The notes: a model not told the origin generated them from the sequence alone. A stretch of 64,000 nt of DNA from an uncultured SAR116 cluster alpha proteobacterium (GCA_902547925.1 CACCQD010000006.1:1-64000), one strand, 5' to 3'; positions 8,128 to 18,168 are shown, counted from the stretch's first letter. Program-made: numbers and translations.

Positions 8128-8879
8128 TCTTTTTCCTTTGAATCGCGCGACCCCGCGCTGGTCGTAACCTCAATAACTTCACTTTGGCGCGGCGCGCGAC
8201 GCAACAGCCAAATCACCCCAAAGATATCAGATATTCCCACCAGCAGGCGGTCCAGAACCTTGTATTTTGACTTGCCTTGGAACCGCGGTCTGTGTGCCAC
8301 CGAAACACCTGTTACAAAACCGCCATGACGGCGCACCAGGCTCGGCATAAAACGATGCATGTGGTTGAAGAATGGCAGCTGCAAAAACAGATCACGCTGC
8401 AGGATCTTAATGCCACAGCCACTGTCTGGATGGGTGTCACCCAATAGCACACTGCGAATCCATTTTGCTCCGCATGAAGCTGCAAGCCGCCAGGTGCTGT
8501 CCTGACGCTTGGCCCGGATGCCAGCCGCCATACCCTGCGCCGGACCACCGGCAAGCAGCGCTTGTTCAAGATTAGGCAGATCAGCGGGCACATTCTGCCC
8601 ATCGCCATCCAACACTGCGATAAGATCTCCGCGCGCGCGCAGCAGACCGGACCGGATCGCCGCACTTTGTCCAGCACGGCGATGATGCCGCAGAACCCGC
8701 AATTGCGAAATAGCCTCTTGCGTATCTGCCAACTCGGCAGGACTGGCATCATTGCTGGCATCATCGATGTAAATGATTTCGAAATTCCGACCAGACAAAG
8801 CTTCACAAATTTCATCGATCAGCGGGCGAATGTTGCCAGCTTCGTTCATCACCGGAACCAGGACCGATATCTCCAGCAT
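8124..8879 (-). CDS. Family 2 glycosyltransferase (polyprenyl-phosphate type)
   Basis: About 251 aa from the ATG at 8879; an upstream in-frame start as far as 8993 is possible but adds unconserved residues. The GT2 fold is shown by ISVLVPVMNEAGNI, the nucleotide-sugar motif DIDDASND-like (IYIDDASNDAS), and the metal-binding DGDGQNVPADL. The C-terminal part resembles ArnC/dolichyl-phosphate mannosyltransferase proteins that charge a polyprenyl phosphate with a sugar, but no C-terminal membrane pair is obvious. It is coupled to the LAB_N gene, with the GT39 gene upstream, which would use such a lipid-linked donor. Confidence 0.85.
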   Translation of the reverse strand: MLEISVLVPVMNEAGNIRPLIDEICEALSGRNFEIIYIDDASNDASPAELADTQEAISQLRVLRHHRRAGQSAAIRSGLLRARGDLIAVLDGDGQNVPADLPNLEQALLAGGPAQGMAAGIRAKRQDSTWRLAASCGAKWIRSVLLGDTHPDSGCGIKILQRDLFLQLPFFNHMHRFMPSLVRRHGGFVTGVSVAHRPRFQGKSKYKVLDRLLVGISDIFGVIWLLRRAPRQSEVIEVTTSAGSRDSKEKD

Positions 8880-9000
8880 GTTGGTAGTATCTTTTTCAAA
8901 GCGTTTGGGCATAGAGTTTAATTGCCAGCAGACATTGGTAATTGGAAAGCTTGAACTTCGACTCTGTTTAACGGGTGTGACTGGTGGCGTCAAACACCGC

Positions 9001-10665
9001 TTACTCAGACACTGACCGATACAGGAAAATCAGCACATCATTACCCTTTGAAACATTGAAGCCACTGATCTGATAGGGCGGTAGCAACTCTACACCAAGC
9101 CGACCTGCCATCTCCAGAAACGCCTCTCGTTGCCGGTTTTCAACAATCGCCAGGCCACCAGGTGCCTCGGCCAGAAACAAAGCCGCCTCCGAGCCATTGA
9201 GAAGCAAAACATCACTACCGCGCAAAAATACCAGTGACGGCTCATGAAACCCAGCGGCAGCAATGGCTGCCGGATTCATGTTCAGACTGTTAATCGCCCT
9301 GTCAATCGCTGTTGAAACATGCATACGGGAGAGCGCCGGTAGCAACCCGGAAATCAGGGAAAAATTGAACAAGGCCCCGACAAGCAGGATTATGGCGATC
9401 GGTCTGATACCGCCGCTCCGGTGCCAGAGAATGCCCTGCCACAAAACAACCGCAAGCAAAAACAGGCAAATCATCGCAAAGGAAAACGCCCTGCCACCTG
9501 TTTGGCCTCCGTGAGTGATGGCCACCCACAGGACGACAGCCGCCAGTACCCCGGCGACTGCAAGCATCAAATATTCAACAGCCAATGCAATGTAGCGCTG
9601 GATTTTATGGCTGAGCTTGCCGCCTCCCAAATTACCGGGCAAAGGCACTTCGACAGCACAGACGAGCAGTGCCGCCAGTGCCGGAAAAACAGGCAGTGGA
9701 TAATGGGGCAATTTCGTTGGAATAAGTTCGATCAAAAGCCAAAACGGAATGATCCACGCGATCAGGAACCGGCTCTGGGCATGCGCCAGCAAGGTTGGCA
9801 TCTGCGCCACCGCGCGCGGCAACAGAATGCAGCCAGGCCATATCAAAAGTCCCGAAAGCACTATGTAAGTGCCAATTGGCGCCCCATGCGATTCCTGTCC
9901 TGCCCTCACCTTGGCCAGAAAATCACCCCGCGCGGCAATATCAAGAAAGGCACCATCAGTTGCCAATGTCACAAGAATTGCCCATGGCAGTGTGAGCGCG
10001 GACAGAACTAAAAGCCCTTGGACGAAATGGAGATTCTCAAGCCAACGATAGGAGCGATCCCACAGGCACAGCGCAGCAATCGTCGTAAGGCCAAGAAGCG
10101 GAGCAATGGGCCCCTTGATCATAATCGCCACCCCCATGCAGACCCAAAACCAAAGCCAGCTTCGTTCCGGCGGGGCTCGGCCAAGCTGCACCGCAAGATA
10201 GATCCGCATCAGTGCCATTTGCTGGGCCAGACAAAGCGCCATCAGTACTGTATCGGTTTTAGCCAGATGGGACTCAGCGAAAGCAAGAAGACTGGTTCCA
10301 AGAACAGCGGCGGCAAGCAAAGCGCGAGGCTGTCGGTAGAGGTTAGAGGCCAGGTGATAAGTTCCCCAGATTGTCGCCAGAAAGGCCAAAAGGCTTGGCA
10401 GCCTGTAGGCGGCAATGTCATCCGTCCCGAACAGACCGGCTGAAAACGATTGCAACCAGTATATGCCAGCTGGTTTCTTGGCTCGCAACTCATCCTGAAA
10501 CCGCACCGTCACATAGTCACCGCTGGCCAGCATCTGTTTGCTGGCTTGGGCAAACCGGGCCTCGTCACGATCCATTGGAGGCACAGTCTGATGGCCAATC
10601 AAAACAGCTGCCGCCAGCAGGGCAAGCACCAGAATCAGGGCAGATTGTTTGTTCAGCAAAGACAC
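9001..10665 (-). CDS. ArnT-like family 39 glycosyltransferase
   Basis: About 554 aa and about eleven membrane spans. The first periplasmic loop carries MDRDEARFAQA, the Asp-Glu motif of PMT/ArnT-type GT39 enzymes, followed by RAKKPAGIYWLQ. Such enzymes move a sugar from a polyprenyl-phosphate donor to lipid A or a related acceptor on the periplasmic face. A GTG at 10665 with an AGGA motif upstream is preferred; an ATG at 10752 would add 29 residues without family character. The gene ends 7 bases before the longest frame of the GT2 gene, giving a GT39-GT2-LAB_N unit. Transferred sugar unknown. Confidence 0.87.
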   Translation of the reverse strand: MSLLNKQSALILVLALLAAAVLIGHQTVPPMDRDEARFAQASKQMLASGDYVTVRFQDELRAKKPAGIYWLQSFSAGLFGTDDIAAYRLPSLLAFLATIWGTYHLASNLYRQPRALLAAAVLGTSLLAFAESHLAKTDTVLMALCLAQQMALMRIYLAVQLGRAPPERSWLWFWVCMGVAIMIKGPIAPLLGLTTIAALCLWDRSYRWLENLHFVQGLLVLSALTLPWAILVTLATDGAFLDIAARGDFLAKVRAGQESHGAPIGTYIVLSGLLIWPGCILLPRAVAQMPTLLAHAQSRFLIAWIIPFWLLIELIPTKLPHYPLPVFPALAALLVCAVEVPLPGNLGGGKLSHKIQRYIALAVEYLMLAVAGVLAAVVLWVAITHGGQTGGRAFSFAMICLFLLAVVLWQGILWHRSGGIRPIAIILLVGALFNFSLISGLLPALSRMHVSTAIDRAINSLNMNPAAIAAAGFHEPSLVFLRGSDVLLLNGSEAALFLAEAPGGLAIVENRQREAFLEMAGRLGVELLPPYQISGFNVSKGNDVLIFLYRSVSE

Positions 10666-10909
10666 GCTTTTTCCTACAGGTCCTCGGCAGCCAGCAATAC
10701 TGTCCACACGTCCCCTGTTTAAACCATCTTTTAACAGGGCATGCCATATCATTTGATCGTGAGGTCATCTAGATTTGTTGCCGACAGGCAACATCGGAAG
10801 GCGCCACTTCGAGTGAGAGAGAGCACGGCAAAGACAACCAGAGCTTAGTCATTCCGGGCGGTTGCCAGTCATGAGATACATCTGAGAAACAGAATGAATT
10901 TGGGTAAAA

Positions 10910-12277
10910 ATGATGAATAGGAACGCCCAACCAGAAACAAGCCAGATGTCGCGACTCCAGAAAACTTCGTGGCGTCATATTTGGTCAATCTCCTGGCCGA
11001 TCTTTCTGGCCAATATCACGGTGCCACTCGTTGGCGCTGTCGACACGGCAATAATGGGACGCTTTCCCGACCCGGCCTATATCGGTGGTGTCGCCCTTGG
11101 CACCCTTGTGTTTAACTTTCTCTATTTTGGGCTTGGTTTCCTTCGCATGTGCACCACCGGATTGGTGGCACAGGCACATGGCCGCAATGACGAGGCGGAA
11201 ATTGAGAATCTGCTGATCAGGGGATTGATCATTGCCCTTACTCTGGGTTCGCTAGCGATTCTGGCCTCGCCGATCATCCATCTGGTTACCAGCCAGCTGT
11301 TGGCAGCAAGCGGCAGCGTTGAGCGCCAGATGCAGATTTATGTCGAAATCAGATTGTTTGCTGCACCTGCCGCTCTTGGGAATATGGTTTTGTTGGGATG
11401 TCTGTTTGGACGACAACAGATGCGCCTGTGCATGGTGCAGATCATGGTTGTCAATATCTGTAATCTGTTGCTCAACATCCTGTTTGTCGTTGGCTTTGAA
11501 ATGAAAGTAGACGGCATCGCACTTGCTTCTGTTGCGGCCCAATGGGCGGGCTTCATCTTTACCCTCGGCTTCATTGGCTGGCAATGGCGGGGTATGTTGC
11601 GCGGCGTGATGGCACGCCTGTTTACACGCACTCCATGCTGGTTTGATTTGCCCGCTTTTGGCCAGTTTTTCTCACTCGGACTGGATTTGATCCTTCGCAC
11701 TATGATGCTTCTCACCTGCGAGGCCATTTTCCTGAATAATGCCGCTGTCCTTGGTGACATGGAGCTGGCTGCCGCGCAATTGGTGATCGTGATGTTCGGG
11801 ATCATTGCATTTGGGCTCGATGGCTATGCCCACGCTGCCGAAGCGCTTGTTGGTGACGCCATTGGTCGCAAGGATCATGTCATGCTGAACCTGGCGATCA
11901 AGCGGACAAATGCGCTGGCTTTTGCCTCGTCCCTGCTGATGGGGCTGTTCATTCTTGCAGGCGAGACGCCGATCATCGGAGCGCTGACCAATCAGCAATC
12001 GCTGGTCGAATTGACGGCGCAGCAATGGCATTGGGTTGCGCTGATGCCGTGTGCATCCTTTCTGGCCTTTCAGATGGACGGCATTTTTGTTGGGGCGACA
12101 CGCAGCCGTGAGATGCGCAATGCAATGCTTGTGTCAACGGCTGTCTTTGTTGCACTGGTCCGGGTTGCGGCACCATATGGGCTTGCCGGATTGCTCGCAG
12201 CCTTTACACTCTGGCTGAGCATGCGCGGTCTCACCTTATGGCTGCTATTGCCCCGGGTCATTAGGCTTGCCGTCTAG
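10910..12277 (+). CDS. MATE family efflux transporter (DinF-like)
   Basis: 455 aa with twelve predicted membrane spans. The opening WSISWPIFLANITVPLVGAVDTAIMG and the segment YFGLGFLRMCTTGLVAQAHG are typical of the DinF branch of MATE exporters, which expel organic cations or drugs using Na+ or H+ gradients. Divergent from the GT39 gene across roughly 245 bases. The leucyl aminopeptidase gene follows closely, so they may share a transcript. Substrate unknown. Confidence 0.87.
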   Translation: MMNRNAQPETSQMSRLQKTSWRHIWSISWPIFLANITVPLVGAVDTAIMGRFPDPAYIGGVALGTLVFNFLYFGLGFLRMCTTGLVAQAHGRNDEAEIENLLIRGLIIALTLGSLAILASPIIHLVTSQLLAASGSVERQMQIYVEIRLFAAPAALGNMVLLGCLFGRQQMRLCMVQIMVVNICNLLLNILFVVGFEMKVDGIALASVAAQWAGFIFTLGFIGWQWRGMLRGVMARLFTRTPCWFDLPAFGQFFSLGLDLILRTMMLLTCEAIFLNNAAVLGDMELAAAQLVIVMFGIIAFGLDGYAHAAEALVGDAIGRKDHVMLNLAIKRTNALAFASSLLMGLFILAGETPIIGALTNQQSLVELTAQQWHWVALMPCASFLAFQMDGIFVGATRSREMRNAMLVSTAVFVALVRVAAPYGLAGLLAAFTLWLSMRGLTLWLLLPRVIRLAV

Positions 12278-12329
12278 ACTCAGTTGACTTTTGGGGTTGC
12301 TGAATTTCGTCATGGGAGATGATGCCAGA

Positions 12330-13757
12330 ATGAACAGGATAATTACGGATTACAGTTTGCAGGAGTCGGCCAAGGGAACAAGCGCACTGATTCTGGTCCA
12401 CGCCGATGACTGGGCAGCTTGGTGCGAGGCTGCCGAGCCCTTTGCCAAAAACTGGATTAAAGCGCATGCCTTTTCCGGCAAGGCAGGAACAGCACTGATC
12501 ATGCCAACGGATGATGGCGGTATCAATGCCGCCATCGGCGTTATTGGCAAACATGATATCTGGGATGGTGCACGCCTTGCGAAGGCCCTGCCACCCGGGG
12601 GATGGCACATCGACCCCAACCAGGGAACAAAGCTCGATACGGTGACCTGTGAAATGCTGGCACTTGGCTGGGCCCTGTCACAATATAGCTTTGACACTTA
12701 CAAAAATGACGAGAACAGCACGGGTGAATCGAATCGTCTCATGACTCATTTGGCCATTCCGGGAGGAGTCAGTGCCGACCGACTGCTTGGATTGGTCGAG
12801 GGGGTCTGGTTCTGCCGCGATCTTATCAACACGCCCGCGAACCACATGACGCCGCAGGATTTGGAGGATAGTGCAACCGATCTTGCCAAGACATTCGGAG
12901 CCGCTATCACAATTGTCAGTGGCAATGATCTGCAAAAATCCTTTCCGGCGATCAACATTGTTGGCCGCGCTGCCGAAATAGCTCCTCGTCTGATTGATTT
13001 TTCATGGGGCGACACAGGGCCGAAAATCACCCTTGTCGGTAAAGGGATCACCTTTGACTCAGGCGGCCTTGACCTTAAGCCATCAAAGGCGATGGAAATG
13101 ATGAAAAAGGATATGGGTGGTTCGGCGACAGTGCTGGGGCTGGCCATGGCCATCATGGCTGCAAAGCTTCCTGTCAGGTTGCGGGTGCTTGTCGCCGCCG
13201 CGGAAAACGCAGTTTCAGATCGGTCAATGCGGCCGCTGGATGTGATTGACACGCGCGCCGGCATCAAGGTCGAGGTTGGCAACACCGATGCCGAAGGGCG
13301 CCTTGTGCTCGCCGATGCGCTCACCCTTGCTCTTGAGGATGATCCCGATTTCGTCATTGATTTTGCCACTTTGACGGGCGCCGCACGGGTCGCTCTTGGC
13401 ACCGAGTTACCGGCCCTGTTCTGCAACCGGGACGACACCGCCACGCAGATCCTTGCTGCGAGTGACGAGGTTGGTGATCCTCTTTGGCGACTCCCACTTT
13501 TTGATGATTATGACCGGCATCTTGAGAATGGGCATGTGACGCTGTCAAGCACCGGCAGCACCGGCTTTGGTGGCGCCATTACCGCGGCACTGTTCCTTCG
13601 GCGGTTTGCCGGCAATAATAGCAACTGGGCCCATATTGATGTTATGGCCTGGAATTTAAGTGGCCGGCCAGGGCGGCCACGGGGCGGCGAGGCGATGGGC
13701 CTGCGGGCAATCTTTCGCTATATCGAAAAGCTTGCGGCCGAAAAGCAAGGTCAGTAG
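12330..13757 (+). CDS. Leucyl aminopeptidase family (M17) metallopeptidase
   Basis: 475 aa. Releases N-terminal residues from peptides in the cytoplasm using two metal ions. Metal and catalytic landmarks are GKGITFDSGGLDLKPS (Lys and Asp), KKDMGGSA, and the family signature NTDAEGRLVLADAL. The N-terminal domain is short and divergent, as in the PepA/PepB-like branch of alphaproteobacteria. The ATG at 12330 is preferred over 12291. It follows the MATE gene by about 50 bases, and its 3' end overlaps the convergent ghrA-type gene by 7 bases. Confidence 0.93.
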   Translation: MNRIITDYSLQESAKGTSALILVHADDWAAWCEAAEPFAKNWIKAHAFSGKAGTALIMPTDDGGINAAIGVIGKHDIWDGARLAKALPPGGWHIDPNQGTKLDTVTCEMLALGWALSQYSFDTYKNDENSTGESNRLMTHLAIPGGVSADRLLGLVEGVWFCRDLINTPANHMTPQDLEDSATDLAKTFGAAITIVSGNDLQKSFPAINIVGRAAEIAPRLIDFSWGDTGPKITLVGKGITFDSGGLDLKPSKAMEMMKKDMGGSATVLGLAMAIMAAKLPVRLRVLVAAAENAVSDRSMRPLDVIDTRAGIKVEVGNTDAEGRLVLADALTLALEDDPDFVIDFATLTGAARVALGTELPALFCNRDDTATQILAASDEVGDPLWRLPLFDDYDRHLENGHVTLSSTGSTGFGGAITAALFLRRFAGNNSNWAHIDVMAWNLSGRPGRPRGGEAMGLRAIFRYIEKLAAEKQGQ

Positions 13758-14680
13758 CCGCGACTCCAATCGACCCGGTTTGCCGGCGCCTTGCCTGTCA
13801 TGACCGCGGTAATGGCGTCGGCAACCTGCCGGGCGGCAGTGGCGGGGTTGGTCTGCGCGGCAACATGCGGCCAAACAGAAATCTTCGGATGGCTCCAGAA
13901 AACATGGTCCGCTGGCAAAGGTTCGCTTCTAAACACATCAAGCGCGGCACCGCCAACCTGACCAGAGTCTAAGGCGGCCAGAAGGTGACCATCGACAATT
14001 TGCGGTCCACGCCCACCATTAATGATGAAGGCACCCTTGGCCAGACGACCAAAGAAATCCTTATTCATGACGGCTGTCGTCTGTGGGGTGAGTGGCAACA
14101 CCGAAACGATGATTTCCGCCCCATCGGCAAAAGCATCCAGCCCCTCCATTCCAGCAAAGATATCAACACCATCGAGAATACGCGGTGTACGCGCCCAACC
14201 GCGAACGTGAAACCCAAGCGTTGCGAACCGGCTGGCGATGACGGAGCCAATGGCGCCAACACCCATCACACCGACAATGCCGCCACGGCTGCGCCGTTGG
14301 GGCATCGGCGTCCATTTGCGCTGTTGCTGTTGGTCGCGATAATGCTGGCCGTTGCGCCAGAAATCCAGCGCATTCAAGATCGCCCAGTGACTCAACGCGT
14401 CGGACATATCGGGGTCAACCAGCCGTATAAGCGGAACATCTCGCGGTGCGGTTTCATCAGCCATCATTTGGTCAACACCCTGACCCTGAAGGATGATGCC
14501 CTTAAGATTTGGCAGGCCAGCAAAAGCATTTGGTGGCGGTGCCCAAACAAGAGCCACGTCACACATTCGTCCCCTGTCAGACAGTAAATCAACCACCTGG
14601 CAGTCCGGCACCAATTCAGCCAATGTCCGCTGCCACATTTCGGCGTCTTTCGCCGCGCCATAAAAGCCTATGGTAATCAT
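13751..14680 (-). CDS. ghrA: Glyoxylate/hydroxypyruvate reductase A-type 2-hydroxyacid dehydrogenase
   Basis: About 309 aa. NAD(P)H-dependent reduction of glyoxylate or hydroxypyruvate is the expected reaction for the GhrA branch. The nucleotide-binding loop is GVMGVGAIGSVIA, followed by VLPLTPQT, the catalytic Arg/Glu region FIINGGRGPQIVDGHLLAAL, and SHPKISVWPHVAA with the catalytic His. The ATG at 14680 is preferred over 14698. It is convergent with the aminopeptidase gene and follows hisN on the same strand. It could handle glyoxylate made by the malyl-CoA lyase encoded at 54.4 kb, but that link is only inference. Confidence 0.85.
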   Translation of the reverse strand: MITIGFYGAAKDAEMWQRTLAELVPDCQVVDLLSDRGRMCDVALVWAPPPNAFAGLPNLKGIILQGQGVDQMMADETAPRDVPLIRLVDPDMSDALSHWAILNALDFWRNGQHYRDQQQQRKWTPMPQRRSRGGIVGVMGVGAIGSVIASRFATLGFHVRGWARTPRILDGVDIFAGMEGLDAFADGAEIIVSVLPLTPQTTAVMNKDFFGRLAKGAFIINGGRGPQIVDGHLLAALDSGQVGGAALDVFRSEPLPADHVFWSHPKISVWPHVAAQTNPATAARQVADAITAVMTGKAPANRVDWSRGY

Positions 14681-14738
14681 TCTCGCTTGTCCCCGCATTA
14701 TCGGTTGCCGGCCAGCCGTGACTCGGTCGGGACAAAGT

Positions 14739-15557
14739 CTAGAAACTGTCCACGACTATGGCAAGAACCGAGGCATGCAATTCTGGCGTTGCGGCGCAAA
14801 GCAAACTTGTCGAGTGTGGATAGCGCACCGGGTCGCCCCGTAAATCGGTCACACAGGCACCCGCAGCCTGCATGATGGGGACAACGCCCATGATGTCATG
14901 GGTTGCAAGACTATCCTCAATCACCAAATCAATATGTCCTGCTGCCAAAAGTGCATAATTATGGCAGTCACCCCCATAATTCGTGATCCCTGCCTGCGCG
15001 CTAATTCGGTTGAATACAACAAGTCCACCCGGGGAAAAGGCGTCCGGTGAGGTCGTCGCCAGCCTTGATTTAACAAGATCTTTTGAACCGCTGACTGAGA
15101 TCGGTGTGCCATTGAGCCACGCTTCTGTGCCAACGCCAATGTAAAGTTCGTCAAGCACCGGCATGTCACAAAACCCGGCGACCGGTCGGCCAGACTCAAG
15201 CAGGCCAACAAGCGACCCAAACGTGGGCTTGCCCGAGATGAAGGCCTTCGTACCATCAATGGGGTCAATCACCCATTGATAGCCGGTGCTTCCATCTCCC
15301 CGGGTGACATCATGCTCTTCTCCGAGAATGTCATCACCCGGAAAACGACTGGCAATTGCGTCACGTAGAGCGAGCTCCACAGTCTTATCGGCGATGGTCC
15401 CCGGGGAGGCGTCAGCTTTGATTTCGATATCAGGGTGCGCACGAAACCAATGCGCGATGATTGGCCGGCTGACCATGGCAAGGCTTGAAAGAAAAACAGC
15501 CAGATCGGCATTGTCGAGCGCGCTGTGAATCCGGGAGTGTGCTCTATTAGCTGGCAC
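14739..15557 (-). CDS. hisN: Histidinol-phosphatase, inositol-monophosphatase family
   Basis: About 272 aa from a GTG at 15557. The open frame reaches 15602, but that part overlaps the cytochrome gene. Mg-dependent phosphatase of the IMPase fold: GEEHDV and WVIDPIDGTKAF hold the metal ligands, and the GKPTFGSLVGLL segment is typical of the HisN type that dephosphorylates histidinol phosphate in actinobacteria and alphaproteobacteria. A late WD-type metal ligand appears as ATHDIMGVVPI. It is unusual only for the uncertain non-ATG start. The upstream neighbour is the cytochrome c gene, whose stop it overlaps by about 11 bases. Confidence 0.85.
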   Translation of the reverse strand: MPANRAHSRIHSALDNADLAVFLSSLAMVSRPIIAHWFRAHPDIEIKADASPGTIADKTVELALRDAIASRFPGDDILGEEHDVTRGDGSTGYQWVIDPIDGTKAFISGKPTFGSLVGLLESGRPVAGFCDMPVLDELYIGVGTEAWLNGTPISVSGSKDLVKSRLATTSPDAFSPGGLVVFNRISAQAGITNYGGDCHNYALLAAGHIDLVIEDSLATHDIMGVVPIMQAAGACVTDLRGDPVRYPHSTSLLCAATPELHASVLAIVVDSF

Positions 15558-16116
15558 TTTCGGCTGCGATTTCTTCGGCTGTTGGCAGGGCTGCCGCGGC
15601 ATCAGCCTGCTGACGCATATAGGCGATCATATTTGCCCGGTCCTTAGGTTTTTTCAAACCAGCGAAATTCATCTTCGTTCCGGAGATATAAGCTTTTGGC
15701 TTGGCCAGAAAGCCGTTCAGCGACTGGTAATCCCAAACACCACCAAAACCGGCAAGCGCTGCTGAATAGGAGAAGCCATCGACCGCACCCTTTGCGGTGT
15801 TGACGACACCCCACAAAGCCGGGCCAACCTTGTTCGCACCATCGGCGGCGAACACGTGACAGGCTGTGCATTTCTTCGCAAGTTTCTCACCAGCCGCCGG
15901 GTCGGCGTCAGCAAGCAAGGCCAGAATTGGTTCCGGACCCGTCTCGACAGGCGCGGCACCAGCCACGTCCGTTGTCTCAGGAATTTCGATCACATAGGCG
16001 TTTTGCGCCAGCTCAGTATGTGGCACCAAAATGTCAGCAAATTTGACACCGGCCATAAGCAACAAACCGGCAAGCAGAACGCCGGCAAACAGTTTGTTGA
16101 AACCCAACTCATCCAT
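15547..16116 (-). CDS. Membrane-anchored class I cytochrome c (CycM/c552 type)
   Basis: 189 aa from the ATG at 16116. One N-terminal membrane anchor (about residues 8-26) precedes a Pro/Glu-rich linker, then a single class I haem domain with CTACH and a distal methionine ligand in SGTKMNFAGL. This matches the membrane-bound c552 of alphaproteobacteria that passes electrons from the bc1 complex to the terminal oxidase. The last 20 residues are Ala/Glu rich. An ATG at 16155 would add 13 unconserved residues. It is divergent from kdsB. Confidence 0.9.
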   Translation of the reverse strand: MDELGFNKLFAGVLLAGLLLMAGVKFADILVPHTELAQNAYVIEIPETTDVAGAAPVETGPEPILALLADADPAAGEKLAKKCTACHVFAADGANKVGPALWGVVNTAKGAVDGFSYSAALAGFGGVWDYQSLNGFLAKPKAYISGTKMNFAGLKKPKDRANMIAYMRQQADAAAALPTAEEIAAESAS

Positions 16117-16311
16117 GCTGTTTTCCCCTGACAAACAGGGGCTCCCCTCACACATTGGACCACGCTTTTGCGTGATATTCAGTTCACCGGCGATGACGAT
16201 ACGACGGATGCAGTCTACTTACCCAAAATACATGGGCCTCTCAAGCCTTTCCTAGCCTAGCGATGCGTTTTCCCTATGCAAAAAGCCAAATATGTGATGA
16301 ATTGCCGCATC

Positions 16312-17076
16312 ATGAGTAGCAGAGACAGTACAGTTGTCATCATTCCGGCCCGAATGGCGGCACGCCGGCTGCCCGGAAAACCGCTGGCAGATATTGCGGG
16401 CAAACCGATGATCCAGCATGTCTGGGAGCGCGCAATGGCAGCTGACATCGCGCCGGTCTATGTCGCCACCGATCATCAGGAAATTGCCAATGTAATCGAT
16501 GCTGCAGGCGGTCGGGCGGTGATCACCAGAGATGATCATCCCTCCGGCTCGGACAGGGTTTTTGAGGCGCTGCAGATCATTGACCCAATTGGCTCTTTCG
16601 AGACCATCCTAAATCTGCAGGGTGATCTACCAGAGATGGATCCGTGCATTCCAGAAGCACTTGTCACCGCGCTGGACAGGAGCGGCGCTGATCTAGCGAC
16701 TTTAGTCACACCTGCCAACGCTGAGGAGGCGGTTCGACCTCAGGTGGTGAAAGCCGCGATTGCCTGGGACAATGGCTGTGATCAACCCGCAACTAATGGC
16801 AACCGATTTGGCACGGCACTCTATTTCAGCCGTGCGCCAATTCCCGCGGGCGCGACCGAATATAACCATCATGTCGGCGTCTATGGCTGGCGGCGCAGTG
16901 CTCTCTCGGCGTTTGTCAGGCTGCCTCCATCTCCGCTAGAACTCACGGAGAAGCTGGAACAGTTGCGCGCATTGGAAGCGGGAATGACCATCGCAGTTGC
17001 ACAAATCAATGCTGCCCCCGGCGGAGTCGACACAAAAGATGATCTGATAGCAACGCGCCGCAGACTCGGCCATTGA
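16312..17076 (+). CDS. kdsB: 3-deoxy-manno-octulosonate cytidylyltransferase
   Basis: 254 aa from the ATG at 16312; earlier in-frame ATGs at 16276 and 16297 are possible. Activates Kdo with CTP for lipopolysaccharide inner-core synthesis. Landmarks are the nucleotide-binding start VVIIPARMAARRLPGKPL, VATDHQEI, ITRDDHPSGSDRV, LQGDLPEMDP, and YNHHVGVYGWRRSAL. Divergent from the cytochrome gene and followed by pheA after about 110 bases. Confidence 0.95.
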   Translation: MSSRDSTVVIIPARMAARRLPGKPLADIAGKPMIQHVWERAMAADIAPVYVATDHQEIANVIDAAGGRAVITRDDHPSGSDRVFEALQIIDPIGSFETILNLQGDLPEMDPCIPEALVTALDRSGADLATLVTPANAEEAVRPQVVKAAIAWDNGCDQPATNGNRFGTALYFSRAPIPAGATEYNHHVGVYGWRRSALSAFVRLPPSPLELTEKLEQLRALEAGMTIAVAQINAAPGGVDTKDDLIATRRRLGH

Positions 17077-17184
17077 TCCACAGACAGACATCGCAAGAGA
17101 CCATCCACCCGGCGTTGACAGTCGACGCGAGCATCTTGATACTGCCGCGTATCGGTGTGCAGGCCAGATGATGGCGAGACTGTG

Positions 17185-18063
17185 ATGAAAAATGGAGACA
17201 GAATCGTGAATGATGCGGCCAATAAAATAGCGTTTCAGGGCAGCCTTGGCGCCTATTCCCACATGGCATGTCTTGCGGTCAAGCCAGAGATGACGCCGAT
17301 GCCATGCCGATCATTTGAGGACATGCTGCTCGCTGTTCAGGAGGGTGACGCGCAACTGGCGATGGTACCAGTCGAAAACTCAATTGCCGGCCGGGTTGCC
17401 GATATCCATCACCTTCTGCCCGAGTCCGGACTTTATGTCATCGGCGAACATTTCCAGCCGGTCAACCACCAGCTGCTCGCGCCGCGCGATGCCAGGCTTG
17501 AAGACCTGGTTGAGGTACACAGCCACGCGCAGGGTCTTGCCCAGTGCCGAGAACGTCTGCGTTCGCTTGGCCTGCAACCCATTGTTCATCCAGATACCGC
17601 TGGCGCTGCGAAGGATATCGCAGCACGCGGTGACAAAAGGGTGGGGGCCATTGCCTCAGCACTTGCTGGTGAAATCTATGATCTTGATGTGCTTGTCGGC
17701 TCGGCCGAGGATGCGGAGCAGAACACCACGCGCTTTTTGATCATGGCGCAGGATCCGCAAACACCAACACCAAATGGCGAGCCGATGCTGACAACGATGG
17801 TGTTTCGTCTGCGCAGTGTCCCAGCGGCGCTTTACAAAGCGCTTGGCGGCTTTGCCACCAATGGCGTCAACATCACGAAGCTGGAAAGCTATATGCGGCC
17901 CGGCTTTGCCGACCATGCTCAATTCTATGTCGATGTTGAGGGCCATACCGAATCACCAGCAATGAGGCATGCAATGGAGGAACTGCGCTTCTATTGCGAG
18001 GAGGGGGAGGTCAAAATTCTTGGCTGTTACCCGACAAACCGCACACAAATCGGCAAGACCTGA
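17185..18063 (+). CDS. pheA: Prephenate dehydratase
   Basis: 292 aa. Converts prephenate to phenylpyruvate in phenylalanine synthesis; a stand-alone enzyme without chorismate mutase, as is usual in alphaproteobacteria. Landmarks are FQGSLGAYSHMAC, VPVENSIAGRV, the catalytic Thr-Arg-Phe in NTTRFLIM, and a C-terminal ACT domain with the phenylalanine-binding ESRP-type motif read here as TKLESYMRPG. An in-frame codon at 17155 would add ten residues; the ATG at 17185 is preferred. The next feature downstream is the 4.5S RNA gene. Confidence 0.94.
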   Translation: MKNGDRIVNDAANKIAFQGSLGAYSHMACLAVKPEMTPMPCRSFEDMLLAVQEGDAQLAMVPVENSIAGRVADIHHLLPESGLYVIGEHFQPVNHQLLAPRDARLEDLVEVHSHAQGLAQCRERLRSLGLQPIVHPDTAGAAKDIAARGDKRVGAIASALAGEIYDLDVLVGSAEDAEQNTTRFLIMAQDPQTPTPNGEPMLTTMVFRLRSVPAALYKALGGFATNGVNITKLESYMRPGFADHAQFYVDVEGHTESPAMRHAMEELRFYCEEGEVKILGCYPTNRTQIGKT

Positions 18064-18139
18064 CTTCTCCAAGCTGAGTGAGTCTTCCAAGATCTGTGAA
18101 GAAACGTGACGGTGATTGGAGATGCGAATGATAATTTGC

Positions 18140-18168
18140 TTGTCCGTAACCCAGCTTTGTTTCATATA
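18140..18168 (+). promoter_or_regulatory. Putative promoter of the 4.5S RNA gene
   Basis: TTGTCC (18140-18145) and CATATA (18163-18168) are separated by 17 bases, and the predicted start would fall 7-8 bases later, right at the beginning of the SRP RNA hairpin. The match to a sigma-70 consensus is partial, so support comes mainly from the position. Confidence 0.4.
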